From Pithys albifrons albifrons (taxonomy: Eukaryota; Chordata; Aves; Passeriformes; Thamnophilidae), in the NCBI RefSeq assembly GCF_047495875.1, contig NC_092460.1, positions 186,001 through 250,000 of the forward strand: a stretch of 64,000 nt of DNA, written 5' to 3'. The notes under the pieces were generated by a model. That model was not told the DNA's origin, did not search any database, and saw nothing but the letters and a program-made list of their open reading frames with translations. The first letter of the stretch is position 1. Each line of letters opens with the position of its first letter. The position numbers were made by a program, and so were the translations under genes. Below are positions 43,528 through 57,365 of the stretch, in pieces.

Positions 43528-46500
43528 CATGGATGCCATGGAGAGTCCCCACGGGCACGGATGCCATGGTGAGTGCACGGCCCAGGGTCCTGCATGGCCT
43601 CAGGCTCGGGTACAGTCAGGCTGCCAGGCTGTCATGAGGCTGCCACAGCAAAAGCTTCACAGGGACATGAGGAGGCTCTTCTGGAGAGTGGCTGAAAACA
43701 GGAAGTGAATTTTTCCAAGGAAATAATTATACAGAAGTGCTGGGGTTTTGAGGAAACAAACTTCTGTTGCTTTCCCAGAACTCTCCCCCCGAAGGTAAGA
43801 AAGCACAATATTTAAGTCAGTGCTCAAAGGGAACTCTTATGTCACTGATGTGCCCACCAGAAGTTATTTAGTCAGTAGGATGTGTCTGAAGGTGGTCTGC
43901 TGCACATACTTGGTCAGGGGAAGATAGTGCTCCTCTCTGCCTGGCCCTGTTGACTTCTTGGGTGGAAAAACCTCTGCCAAAATGTTCATGTCATACCCTT
44001 AATGCAAGTCACACACCAGTAAATTGGGTATAGACCCAGCAGGCCCTCCCACGAGCATACGAATTGGAGGAAGTCAACATGAATGAAAATAAGCAAAAAA
44101 GAGGGAATGTTTCCCATGGAAAATGGGCACATTAAAGTGAACTGCAGACCTTCCCCATGAGAAATAGCAATTTGCTCTGTGAACTTCTCAGACATCAGAG
44201 TCAGTGGTGGCAAGGGTGCAAAACGTAGACCTGAGTTACGTGAAACAACAAATGGCTGCCCAGCCACGCACTGCAGGGTGCAAAGAATGTATCTGCCTGT
44301 CCACCCACGTAATATTCCCAACACAACAGACAGAGCAGGGTACCAGCCAGATCCTTGGGAACAGCACAGTGTATGTGATGCTCATGGGCTAGCTGGCCTA
44401 TCCAGGTGTTCAACTCCTGCCTTTTACAAGCTGTGTTTGTTCCTTTCCATGGCCCCAGGCACAGTTATGCAGCAGCCTGAGAGATTCCCTGGAAGCTGGA
44501 AAGAAGACATTTTGCAATGTGGAGCTAGAGAGGAGGCAACTCACTGCAGCTTCCAGGCTAACAGTCCCCATGCAAATTTAGGTTCTTCCAAAAGCCAGCA
44601 GAAAAGCGAGCTTTGCCTTTGCATACCACACACTGCCCAGCACGATGTCACTAAAAACCCTTACATTTTGCCATTATTGACAGAAGTAATCACCTGAAGA
44701 AGACAGGTGACAGTTGTCCTGCAGGTAACAGGGAATGATATTTGACACAGTACTTAATGACATTAAAATTGCTGTTGATTTCTGCATCTGTTTCACCAGA
44801 CATTTTTATTTCAACAACCCCTACTGCACTGTGAACAGATTGTTAAGCACACAGAATTTATTTCACTTTTACATTTGTTAAAATTTCAAATAGCCACATT
44901 TTATCTGCACAAGATCACTTAATCAGTCATATGGCTTTTCAGGGAAACGTAAAACAATAGATTTGTCTGGAGTCATGTAATTTTCTATTCACTCATATCA
45001 CTCCACTAAGAAGCCAAAATATTTTAATTAGATATAATGTGTAAAGTCAAGCTGCAAGTAAGAATTTAAAAGCAGAAAACACACAAAAAGAGACTTTCAA
45101 AGTTGCCACTGGAATTCATATTATTCAGGTTTTAGCAAGGCCAATTAAAGATTTTTAGACCATTGACATCTACAGTGCCTGTAGCTGCCACTACAGCTGG
45201 AACAGCATTTCTAAAGGTCGAGTTCAAATGAGCTGAGGCTGGACGCAACAAAATTAAAGCATTCAGGTCCACTGACTGCATCTGAAAAATTCAAACACAC
45301 TCAGTGATATATGCTTGTGTATTTACAAGGACACACCTGATTTTCTAGAAGATGTGCAGTTATGAGCAGTACCAAGACCCACTGAGGTCTTGCACTGCTA
45401 TAATTGCCATCTCTGACTATAGTTCCATTTGGTTTATCTATATCATACATGTTAAGAAGAAGCTTGACTTGATGTTGTGCATGTGTTTAAGTAAGATCCA
45501 AATGTTTGTTATGAATTATAATCTGCAATACAAGGAATATAAATGAGCTAATACCACACAGTTTCTCAGCTTTTACCATGCTGACAACTTTAGGTCCATT
45601 TCTGAATTTAGAGTCTGACTATGGATTTTCACAGGCCTACCAATACCTGTAAGAGCATTGTGTTTTCATACATACACAGAAGCCTAGTTACAATCATTCT
45701 TTATATTTTTTGGCACTTATTCTTCAAAATCACAAGCCCTCAAAAGCACTCATTTAGCTGTCAATCTGAAAAACACCAGAATGTCTCAAAATGTAATTTA
45801 CGAATGAAATGCAAGTCATTGCTTTGACCTTTGGAGCAGGAAAATATATGTTTTTTTAAGTCGGCAGAAAAAAATAGCTGTAGTTTCCTTTCCTGATGAA
45901 GAAAAACATGTTTTGCCTTGTCTTATATCTGTAAGCAAAACTGGATCTGGGAAAAAAAGACATATAGTAATAGACACAGCTACCCCCGCCTTCCTCACAG
46001 CTCTCTCTCTCCTGCAATTGTGTAAAGCAAGGAAGTAAAAGACTGGTAGGGACAGAAAAACATGTTTTTCTTTGAAAGTCCATCCACAGAAATATTTATC
46101 AGCTGTTGGCAAAACACACACAAAATAATATTCTCTTTTTAAAAGCCAGAAGCAAACAAATGCTTTTTTCATTGAAAAATGTAGGACAATTGATGCCCCT
46201 GCTGTTAAAAAATGGAAAACCTGTTTTTTATTTGTTGGTTTTGTGGGTTTTTTTACTGCTCCCTAGAAGTCACTGAGGTCTTTTGCCACTCAGATGCTAC
46301 TACTGTCCAGTGTATTTTGCCTCCTGGTCAGTCACAGTCTTCCTTCTTGGTGAATGGATGTCACCAAAGCTATCAATAGAGAAGGCAATTTAAAGACCCA
46401 CTCCTTTGATCAGGCACTGTAAATAATTGCGAGTAGGACGATCAGCCAAGGGTGGGCCCAGGAGCAGAGACAGGCTGTGTGCACACCACTCAGAGGACCT

Positions 46501-49500
46501 GGGGCCACAGGAGTCCTGGCAGGCTGCCCCCAGAAGGGTCCCTGCCTGGAGGATGAAGGATCCGCACCAGGGGACGTGTCTGTGGGAGACATCAGGCCCA
46601 CAGTTCAGCCAAAGCCCATGCATGCCCAAACCCTTCTCTTGTTTAAAGTAAGCAACCTGGCAGGTATCAGGGGCCAGGATCGTCTTGGGAATGTGTAGGG
46701 ACATCATAAACTAGGAGCAAAATTCCTCTCACAGTTTACAGTGACTCCTGCAAGCAGACCTCTTTCTTCCCAGCTTCTCTGGCTCCTTTCTCTCTTCAGC
46801 TGAGAGAGCTACTCCAAATGGAAACACACTTGGTTTTGGAGTCCTTCCATACCAGTGCTCAACAGTATCTGCCAAAAATGGATTTAAACTCTTCTTCCAC
46901 TAACAGGTGCCCAAGGACAGAAAAAAAAAAGGTAGAACAAATTCCTTTTCTTTATTTTCCCACTTCTTTTTCTCAGTGCCCACTATGCTGACATCCCAGC
47001 ACTACACAAGACTTCAAAGAATCCTTCATTATTCTAGGAAGAAGAACACTTAGAAAATATGGAGAGCTTCAAAAATGTCCCAGAACTAGCATGACTTGAA
47101 TTCTAATGTCTTTAGTGAAGAGGTATGCAGAGCAGTGCAAGAAATTTAAAGAGGACACTTTGTTGTAATCATATGGAAATAACCCTAAAACCACTGCAAC
47201 AAAATGGGTTTATCACTGTTGCCTTAACTGAGGAATGCAAAAAATGTCCTTAGACTGACCATGGAAAGGGAATGGTTCAGCCACAGCTCGGAGAACAAAA
47301 AGATGTCCTGGAGTGATGGAAACACAGCTAAAATATTGTCCAGCTTCCTAAAAGAAGAACAAAAATCCAATACTCTGATTTTAGGAAAGCAAAGTACTTT
47401 TACCACATTGAGAGTATGTGAGCCAGTAGCTCAATAGGTCTGAGCAAACAGTCTGAAAAATGGCAAAGGCCAGGGAGTCTCCTGCTAACATGCACTGAGA
47501 GACAATGATGACACTATCTTCATTATCAGAATCAACTACATTAATGAATATATGAGAAGATGGGGTAAAGAGAGGCAAACTGCTCCACAGGCATATGAAT
47601 AATGAGGTATTAGTTATGTCGTATCTGTTTTTATGAATCAAAATAATTAAGAAAATTAAGAAAATTAAGTAGCTTCTAATATTGTCACCTGATTAAATTG
47701 TGTCTCTCTTTTTCTCTATTTGGATCAAAAGTATATTCTGGGATCTCTGACCCAGCTTTAAAGGTTCATAAATGCTACCAGCCAGCCTATACAATTGTTC
47801 TGTGTCTAGTCACTTCAGTCCACAGTCCAAAGCAGTGAGCTGCTCAGATACCTTCGCAGAGAAATTTCAGTGAAATAAAATGTAATGACAAAATTAGGAA
47901 TGAATTACCCTTAAACAGCTGTAATTGCTTAGAAATGCTGCAAAGCCATGCCAGGCAGAAGAGAGAGAACTCAGGGCTGATGCTCCAGATGAGGACCATT
48001 CCTGAGTGGATTGGTTCCATAAGGCTCTCATGCATCCTCTGTTGCTTATCCAGCAGATCATGGTCAATATTAGTGGAGCTTCTCATCATACCAGTGACCA
48101 GGAGCAAGGTGGAAAAGTTCATTTCCTAGTTCAGTGAGAAATGAGTCAAAATTGCAGCAATGCTTCACATCCTTCCTCACATGTACTTCCACTTGAAGCA
48201 CATTGCCTTGTGCTGCAGAAAGTACATGGAACACCACCACAAAAGCACTTGGCCTGCTCCAGACATGGAAGAATAGGTAAAAATGGTCTTGGTTGCCTAT
48301 GAGAGACTGAAGAAACAAGGAGAGAGATGCTCAAGGTAAGAAATTATTGGCATTTCACAACGTCATCCTGGTTAAGGATCCTCTCATAACTGCCCCCAGG
48401 GGATAGATATATCACAAGCAGTTTATCCCACAATCCAACTGTTTCTGTATTCTAATAACACCACTTTTGTATTACCTCTCCTCATGCAGCACATCCTCAA
48501 CTTTTAAAAGCTCGGTTTAAAGCTTTTTTCCTCCAAAGAGTAACTACCAGACACACCCAGGAACTGGAAACACTGCAGCAGCAAAGTTGTGTCTCATTAC
48601 ATTCTTCTTAGATTTATGACTATGCTAAAACAAGAAAACATGTATTTTCTTCCCCGAATTTGGTGAGTGGACTGAAGGTAAGCTTGTCTGCTTTATGACA
48701 CAGATCAATCTATCAAAATTAATTCCTTCTCTCAACAAACTTTGCTTCTCCCTTTAGAAGTCACTTGCAGTGGAAAGGACAGGCTTTTGTGTGCTTGAAA
48801 ATCATAGGAAAGAAAGAGAAGCCCTTCTGCTGTAAGGCTGCTCTATCCACTACTGGCAATTCAGGTGGCCTGGGTTACAGCAGGCAGAAGCCACACATAC
48901 ATAACAGCTTTGCCTGTGATCAGTAATACAATGTGGTCGTTACTGAAGCACAGGCATAAGCAAAATAATTAGTCCCGATTTTGGAGGCAGCCATTCTAGG
49001 ATCAACAGCCTGGCTTGCTGGCAGGAAATTGCAGTCTGATCCTACCCTGAAGCATTCTAGTCTTGGGAAGTATTTCGTGAGAAAGGAGCTGAATGCAAAG
49101 GAAAGGGTAGCTTCTTAATGTTGTAGTGTCCTATTGCTCTATTTGCTAAAGCCTGAACAACAAGAAAATTACTCAGACATCTAAATGGCTCAGTTTTGTG
49201 GGTGGAGCTGACAGAGACCACTCTGGGGCTTTGCCTTTACTGTGAAAAGGTCATCATGTACATAGAATTTATGTCCAAAACCAAAAGTAAGAACGAAGGT
49301 TTCTCGCTGTTTACCATTTTTACCTATTGCATTTATTTTTATTCTGTGAAGTGCACTTTAATGCCCTATCAGATACAGCTGACTGCAGGTTCTTTTAAAA
49401 GTACCCACCATATCAGAACTTTAAAGTCAAATTTTTTACACTCTCTGCAAATGCAGAATTACAGAAGTTGATACTCATTTCAGCTATGCTCCACTGGCTC

Positions 49501-52500
49501 TGCTAGCAATGGGCCTCCAATAACGCAAACTGCAAATTATAAGCATGTGTGTAGTTTTCTCCAGGACTTCAATGGGCTGCATTCAAACTAAAAGTGATTT
49601 GCTGGAAGCTCCACTTCCGACTACTCAAGGAGGCTTGACTATAAATGGGAAACTATTCAATGAGCAAAGCATGAGATGTCAATATCTTTTAGTCAAATGA
49701 TACTTGTGAGATACAAACGGTGGTCATTTAAAAAAAAGTTAAAAACCAGTGGCAAATGGTGCCAGGTTCAGTCACCTCGCCAATACAAAGGTGGAGGGGC
49801 AATATTACAAAATTACGTTCCAGAGGTTGGTGACACAGGATCAATATTTAATCATGCAGATGAAAAGTGTTTACAAAAGTGGAATGCTTCCAATGACACA
49901 GCAGTGTGGGCACAGAGAGGTGGGAGCAGTGGTGCACAGAGAGGCACTTTCCAGCCTTCAGGGTTGATTATGCCTTGAATTGTGACCTCCCACTGTATCT
50001 GTTGTGGCACCACAGTGGTTAATAGGAGATTTCTTTGTCCAGAGGTTGCTTCGGAGACAGTTCCTGTACCTCAGGAAGCAGGGAGAAGAGAAGTTTCCTG
50101 TTTTGAAGAAGGTTTAAGAACTATTTTCCTCCAATCAGGCAGCAGATGCCTGGGCAGGAAATGAAGAATGCAGCTGCCACCCCACTGCGGGTCAGTGGCT
50201 GTGCTAATGGATGCAGCTCAGGCTCACAGTAGCCAAAAAGGCCCCAGTGCTAAGTAGGTTGCAAAGTTAAGGGGAGGATTTGTGGTGGAAGGTGCCTGGA
50301 TTGAGACTTTCCCTGGCATGACACCAAAACAAATCCAAATACTGAGAGGAAATGGGTGTTTGACTTCCTCCCTATATGTAACTCTCACACAACACATTGC
50401 ACCCAGTATTGAGTCCTGATAAAATGAGCAGTGTGATTAATTGTTGTAGTGCAAAACAATGCTCAGAAGTAGCAGTAGCCATCATTGCCATAACCTTTTC
50501 TCTTCTTGATGATTCAATGCCATTGCTTTTATTGGGGTTCTCAAATGGAAGGTCCCATCAAATGCAGAAAACCAGTCAAAATTTCTCCAGCTGGGTGGAG
50601 GTTTTTTCCCCTTTTTTCAGATGAAATTTAGCAAGTGTGTTTACGGACCTCCAGGAGTGAAATTCAGCTCTGGCCCCAGTGAAGCTAGAACTGGTGCTGA
50701 GTTTGTTTCAGCCAAGTCTCAGACTTTTTAACTTGATGCCCAATTTTTCTTTCACTGACATCAGACTTACACTTCTCAATTTGATCTTCAGTGGTGCAGC
50801 TCCTCACTTACAATTGCTTTTTTTGACTGATGTCTGAAGCACCTGTCTGCCATCCTTCAGCTCCCAGCTCAACACTGGACTCTCGGTGATGCTATTTCCT
50901 CTAATGCTTTGTACAACAGACTGTGTCTGAGAGGGTGTGAAAGGCTGAAAAAATAAGTAACTGCAGTAGACAAATCCATACAAGTGTATTTTCAGCCACT
51001 TCTCTGTGTGTTGCCAGTAGAGCTCTATTGCAAAAACAGGCACCAAGTCCTCTGGACTGCAGAATCATCACATGCCATTGAGTAAAGATAAACATATTTC
51101 TGGATGCATCCTTGCCCAAGGTAAGTTCCATTAGATGAAGCCATGCCTGGGTAAGACATGGGCCAAAACTGAGCAAGCACTTGAGAATTAGGCATCCAGG
51201 CAGTTGAGAAGGAAAGAAAATCTCCATGGCAGTGAGCAATGAGTGGGTTCAGCTGTGGGGTCTCTCAACTTTTGCACCATTAACTACAGATATTCTTTTC
51301 TTACAATAATATTAAGCAGTAAAAATCCCATAAACTTGATGCATCAGAGGAACTTTGATGGCATCATGAACCAGAATGGAAACACATAAAACTTCTTCCT
51401 GAGAGGACTGGTGCTCTTGGTAGGGACCCTTTACTGAAAATGGTGAGTGAAACTATCAAATGTTCATTTGATCAAGTGAGAGTCAAAGACATCTTTAGAG
51501 TATTTCACAGTTGTATTCCTATGTAAGGAATACAAACACAGGCTGGTCTCCAAGGAACTGACTCCACTGTCCTTCTAGCATCCCTCTCCTACAGCATTCT
51601 GGGATCTGTACACATCCACTATCCTTCAAAATCCAGTATCTCCTGCAGTTTGCAATTCATAGTCAAATGAACTCTCTTGACTAGATAATGGTAGCATGTT
51701 TGCAGTTATGAATAACTGGTAATTGTAATTCCTTCTCTCTGATTCCAAAAAATAGGTGCTTCAAAAACAGATATGCTACAAAGTAACAAACTGCTGGTGT
51801 GGGACAGAATGTTGAGCATCTTGTACTGATAACCCTCCTATTCCTCTCTTCCCTTCCACCCCCTTTGAGTTTGTCTTCACTTGGATTCTCTTGCCTTTGA
51901 TGAGAATGTAAAATAAGGGCCAAGGCTGTGACATATGTTCAGTAGGTTCTGTACAGGCAGTTTTGGTGTAAAGAAGAAGAGAAATGTAGAGTGAAGGCAG
52001 CAAGTAAAATTTCTGTCATAGAAGGTACATTGGTGTTCAAAAGTAGGAAGAAATTATGTGCCAGAAAGTGTTGTACTGAATGGCACCAAGATGAGCAGAT
52101 AATGCTATCAAACTTTGACATGAACAAGCTTCACTTTAGGTCACTTCTAGTTTGGCTAGTCAGTGAGCTCCTGGAGATCCAAGGATTTAATCTCGGGCCC
52201 TGAAGAACATGGCAATATTTGTTTGAATTTCTCCCTTTCAAAGAAACATTCACTAGCGGTGAATCTTTGAGATCTTATCTTCTGAGGGATGGTCCTTCAA
52301 CTTCCTTCTGTACCAACAGCTCTTAAATGAGCATTAACTTCAAACTAGAGGATCTTGGACTGCTACAGTGCTACAGACCTAAGACGCATCCCTGCCAATG
52401 CACCTCTAATTCCAACAAAGCATCTCCATGGCAGTGGCTCTCGTGGCTCTCTGGGCACTTGGCCAGGGACAAGCCGTCACATACAGAGCACCCTACTCTT

Positions 52501-55500
52501 CTGAGCCTGTTGGTATACGTCAGGCTTTTGAGCAGAGAGGAAAGAGAAACCAGGAAAGTGGGAGAGAAATGACATGCCAGTCACTGAAGGATACACCAAG
52601 CTCTATAGACACAGGAGTTTGTTACCAGGCAGCAATGACATCAGTCTACAACTGCTCCCAGTCCCATTCCATCACATCAATTACTAAAAAGTGTTTACGT
52701 ACCAGTATTTACCATAGGTGTCTATTATCATATTCTGCTCATCAAAGCTGCCCACATTTTACATTTAAATTTATCTGCCACACCAAGAAATGCATGTGGT
52801 TATTAACACACCTTCACTTTTTTCTGTCCTGCTTTAGTAAATGATTTCACTTTTAGTGGCATTGTAGCACCAGCTTACCGCAATAATTGAAATGCTTTTG
52901 TAGAATACTGTTAAAGCAGACCTGATCAGCATTAATCCATGCCATCATAGCAATTTTCCACTATATATTAAGCCTTTCAGGTGTTCCAGGCACTCTTAGA
53001 GAGATAAACACAAGGGATTAGCTGCTCTGTAGACCTACACACCTGGGCTTTGCCAGGTCACCAACAGGGATGTGCTGTTGAACCACGTCTCCCCTACCCT
53101 GTGGTTTCTCAGGGGGTGTACTACCAGCTGGAATGCAGGAGGAAGTATCAGAATACCATGAAAATAGGTGATTTCTCAGGCAACTAAGACCAGATGCATA
53201 TGAAGTTTTGTAAGGCAATGTTGGTTTCTAAAATTCTAACTACTGCTAGGAAGTAGGAAGATTAGCTCAAAGTCATTTTGAGGGCAAACACCCCCAGTCC
53301 CCCTGGTGTGCTTCAGTTCAATGGAACAAAATTTCTTTTAGTAAGGCCACTGACACCAAAACAGTAAAAAAAAAGCACCAAAACACAATACCCAAAATCC
53401 AAACCTATAGACCCTAAAGAAGAGACAGCAGGGTGAAAGATCATGAAAAATGTCCTGAAAGACTGCTTGTAAAGAGGCAGACCTTGTCTTGATAAACTCC
53501 TATTTGTAATAACAAAAAGAGGCTTAAAATTAACAATTAGGATACACAGATAGTCTACCTTTAATAGACAGAGTCTCTAGAGCTTCATTAAAATGGAAAG
53601 AGTGCTGGCTTGTGTTACAGTAATAAAAAATACGACTCCAACATGTCAGATAGCTCTGATCTAATAGGGCACTTAAGTATATAGAGTAGCCCTACTTAAA
53701 ACAGATGATGCACTTGCTTAGATTTAAGCAAGTACTTAAAACATCTGGTGGATGGGAACCTATAAACCTAGAATGTTCATCTGAGTTTTAAATTAAGCAA
53801 ACTTTTTAAATGGATAGTTGGATTATGTTTTGAAGGAAATCCTTTGTTAAAAGTAGCCTCATTATTAAAAATTAGTTGTAATGATTCTTAAAATACATGC
53901 TTCATTTATTGCAGTAATTGAGTAAAGAAAATAGGTATGTCGATTTCACTTCTAGTCAATTAAGTCCTGGATTCTCCCTGGGGAAGATAATGTCTCTGTG
54001 CTGAGCTCTGCTTGCTTCTAGGGATGTGTTATGTGGTGTGGATTGCACCTTTCAAAACCCTTAGTTGCAGTATATGCTTGCAAATGTGGAGATTTCTCTT
54101 TTAGAAATTTGACTTGACTCTTCAGCATCTCCTGAACATGTCCACATGCATACACTTTCCCACTCTTCCATTAGTAATGCAGGTCCTTCCCCGTTGGTTT
54201 TCAAGAGTATTAGAGAATAAGCAGACAAATTTCAAGGAGTTCTTTTACGGTTCTTATTTGCATTTAGCTATAAAATTCTCACAGCTTTTCATCATTTCAG
54301 TGCAGGAAATTATACCCTGGACTGTCTTTTAGACTAACAATAGAGAGAATATACGCTTTTTGCTTTCTAAATATACTCTTGTTGCACAGATATTTGGGGG
54401 TTTTCCCTAGTGCACTGGATTTGTAGTCCAACTGCCCATGCAGCAGTTCTTGGGGTCCAAAGTCAGTCTGAGTTGCTCAAGAACACATTCCTTGGTGAAC
54501 AGCACAATATTTTGTAGCAGTGCATGGGTTGCATTTTTAAGCATCACAAACCAGTTCAAAATTCAAACCAATCTGAACTGATGAAAGTGAGGAGTCAGCA
54601 ACTCCTGGAGGTAACCTGGCACCCTGTCCTACCCAGCAGGAAGCAGATTTGAGCACAGGCAGCCAGGAACTTGTGAGAAGCACTCACCATTTACAGAGCT
54701 AGGTCATAATGCCTGCCCCTCAGCCAGGCTCTGAACCACTGGCATGATGTTGGAAGCAGGAATTACCCCCTTGGTCTTTAAGTATAGGGTTCTGCTGGAG
54801 TGCACAGCTCCTTCTACAGAAAAAAAAAGTGAGTTATTCCTTGCCCCATGAATTTTTTCACAAACTGATTATTTGGATCAACATCTATGAAGTATCATAG
54901 TTCTTTGCCCTGCAGCAGACCGAGTGAAGTGCACTGTAGAAATAATACAGCAATTACAAGACCACCTGGTCTATTTGCAGAATGTCTTTTACAATGGTTT
55001 TGTTTTGCTAGTAACACTTTTGATCAACATTTTTCCATTATGTATCTACGTGTGGGAAAACTTTGTAACCTACACTATATTTTTCAGTTTATTAGGAAAC
55101 TGCCCAAATTCTGCAGATCACATTCTCAATACTTCTGTGAAAACATGTTTCTTTCCTTCCTGCTGCCCCTTCCCTACTGCATTAGTTTTTTGTAGCTGTT
55201 TAACCAAAATGTTATTCTCCTGGAAAACATATTTAAGCAATATTTTTCCAAACGTCTTGTACTGGATTTGATATTTTAAATTGTGCTTTCTTTTCCATTG
55301 CCTCACAAACTTTTTCCATCCTTTGCAAGACCCAAATCTGTATTCCTGAAGCTACTTCAGATAATGCATTCTATTGACATAAGTTGTGTCGCTTGACACA
55401 GAAATCAGGGCTGCAGGTGGCAAGAACAAATCAGGGACCAGTACATGAAGATGGGAGAAGGCTGGATGACTGCTGGTTGTAGGTGCATCAGGGAAACCCA

Positions 55501-56479
55501 TTCTATCCCCGGCACCAGGACACAGACCAGACACATTATGTTATGAAGGAATATATAGGCCTTTCCATCTCCCCATTTATGTCAGTCAGAGTAGTAATGA
55601 AAGAGCTGCTGCTGTGAATTTATCCATCTCCAAATCCAGACAGGATTGCAAATGCTTGCTTAGAGGTGTAGTGATACAACCAGGGTCCTCTAGAGAACCA
55701 GAACCCAGCCTCAGTGAGAGACTTAAGCTCATAGAAACAAGGATTTAATTGCCATCTTCCTCACTGCTTGCTTCCTCTCTTCAGATGTCTGTGCACTACA
55801 GTGCAAGGCACCCTATACTGCATCAGTCACAGGGAGACAGCATCGAGAGATCAGGAAAAAGAGCTTTGCCTACGCTACAGAGCACCTGCCAGCAGGATGA
55901 TGTTAGTTATCGGGCACTTTGCAAAAGCAGAACTAACAGCATTTAAAATGAAGTTGTTGTGGATGGTGTTAGCAATTGTTGTGATTCCTGAGGGATTCAA
56001 AATGTCAAAGCAGGACCTGACTGCTTCACACACACCACAGACTGGATGCTCAACAGGTACAACTCTGGCCCACAGGACTCGGGTTGCTGCAAACAACTGT
56101 CCTGCTCTGGGAAGGAATGGTCCCTCTGCGACTAGAGAAGCGAAGCTTAGGTTCGGCTCAGCCCTCCTGGGATTTCTTTACCAGCGCAGTGTAATTTGCA
56201 AAGTCGTGCTTCCTTGCATTAGCAATACCAGCCCCACTGGGCTATATTGTGCCTCCACTGAGACGAAGAGGATGATTCAAACTTTATCTGGGGGTTAGTG
56301 CGGCTACCAGTGCGAAAACCGGGTGCCTGTGTTAACCTCATTGAGCCAGGAGCTGGTTTCTGGGAGAGGGGAAAAGACAGCAGCCTGCAGCTGTCTGAAA
56401 CTGCTCTGAGCAAGCGTGGTTTGTATGCGAGGGACCGTGCCTGGCTCCCCTGCGCTCAGATCCCGCTTCCTGAGCAGCA
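43528..56479. other. Single-copy non-coding DNA
   Basis: About 13 kb, mostly AT-rich, with scattered short homopolymers such as the A-run at 46920. Chance frames up to about 175 codons occur, but none has recognisable domains or paired splice sites. Confidence 0.55.
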
Positions 56480-56622
56480 GGTACTGTGGGCTCCGCAGGG
56501 ATGCTCCCGCTTAGGGAAAAACGCCCGGGGCGCGATGGGGCGCGGCGGGGGCTCCCCCGAGCCTCGTTCCCTGGAGGTCCCTAGGCTGGGGCGGTCGTGT
56601 CCCACGGGGCAACGGAGTGGGG

Positions 56623-56648
56623 GTATGTATGAATGAATGAATGAATTG
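56623..56648. repeat. (GAAT)n microsatellite
   Basis: Four to five tandem GAAT units at the left edge of the purine-rich tract. Confidence 0.85.
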
Positions 56649-56890
56649 GGAAGGATGAATGGAGGGGGCAAATTACGGAGAGAAGGGAAGGATGAGCAAG
56701 ACGGATGCAAAGGATGAAGAGGGGAAAAGGATGGAAGGAGGGCGCGATGGAGGCCATGCGGAGGGAGGCGAGAAAGCGGGACGAAGAGGGATGACGAGAG
56801 GGGGAACCAAGCGAGGGGCAAAGAGGGACCAAGGGCGGTGGAAAGGGCGTGGGGAACATGAAAACGGGGCATGCGAAAGGGGAAACGAAG
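56640..56890 (+). other. Polypurine tract upstream of the CpG-island gene
   Basis: About 250 bases are overwhelmingly A and G on the plus strand, with GGATGAA, GGAAGGATG and GGGAGGCGAGAAAG patterns. They lie 450-700 bases upstream of the start codon. Such tracts can adopt triplex or nuclease-sensitive structure; function here is inference. Confidence 0.75.
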
Positions 56891-57099
56891 GACTCCGCCG
56901 CGCCGTGTCCATCCCCCCTGCTCCCCGCGGGGCCCTCGGACTCGCCGCGCATCGGTACTGCCCGCACGGCGCCGGGACTGCCGGAGCCGGCCCGGCCCCG
57001 CCCGGCCCAGCCCCAGCGCCGCCGGCCCAGCGGCCCCGGCGCCGCCACCGCCCCCCGACGGGTCGCGCGCGGGGCAGGGCGGAGGCGGCGGCGCTGCCC

Positions 57100-57245
57100 G
57101 CCCCGGCACCGCTGACCTCCCCCGGCACCGCCGCGCTGCGCTCCCGGCACCGCCGCCCGCCCCCGGCACCGCCGCCCACCCCGGCACCGCCGCCCGCCCC
57201 CGGCACCGCCGCCCGCCCCCGGCATCGCCGCGCTGCGCTCCCGGG
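57100..57245. repeat. GGCACCGCCGCCCGCCCCC short tandem repeat
   Basis: Six to seven imperfect units of about 12-24 bases ending in GGCACCGCCG lie within the presumed 5' UTR or core promoter. The minus strand is G-rich and quadruplex-prone. Confidence 0.8.
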
Positions 57246-57299
57246 CCCGCACGGGCTGGAGCGCCTGGCGAGGGGCGAGGGCGGCGGCCCCCCGGGACC

Positions 57300-57308
57300 A
57301 TGCGCTGA
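57300..57308 (+). CDS. Two-codon upstream ORF (Met-Arg-stop)
   Basis: ATG CGC TGA in the context GGGACCATGC lies 47 bases upstream of the main start codon. The context is favourable at -3 (A). If it lies in the mature leader, it is a minimal uORF that would reduce or regulate initiation at the main start. Whether transcription starts upstream of it is not known. Confidence 0.4.
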   Translation: MR

Positions 57309-57346
57309 GCGCCCGCGGCAGCCGGAGAGCCAAGTTGGGGTGGAAG

Positions 57347-57359
57347 ATGAACAACGCCG
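57347..57359 (+). CDS. First coding exon of an unidentified split gene (continues beyond the window)
   Basis: ATG AAC AAC GCC G is followed directly by the consensus donor GTAAGT at 57360-57365, giving a first coding exon of 13 bases, MNNA plus one base (phase 1). The start lies in a CpG island, has A at -3, and is preceded by a GC-rich leader. No further exon is recognisable before the window ends, so intron 1 exceeds 6.6 kb. The encoded protein starts without a signal peptide. I do not recognise the gene from four residues. Alternative: the exon is 5' UTR of another start, but the start-plus-donor arrangement is convincing. Confidence 0.6.
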
Positions 57360-57365
57360 GTAAGT

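Noticed and set aside
41731..43595. Frames of 362-615 codons with SPAPALTSACPHL-type repeats
   Set aside because: The 16-bp repeat stays open in all minus frames; not a protein gene.
44179..44697. 172-codon plus-strand frame, and another of 176 codons at 55768-56298
   Set aside because: No recognisable domain, no splice context, composition like the surrounding non-coding DNA.
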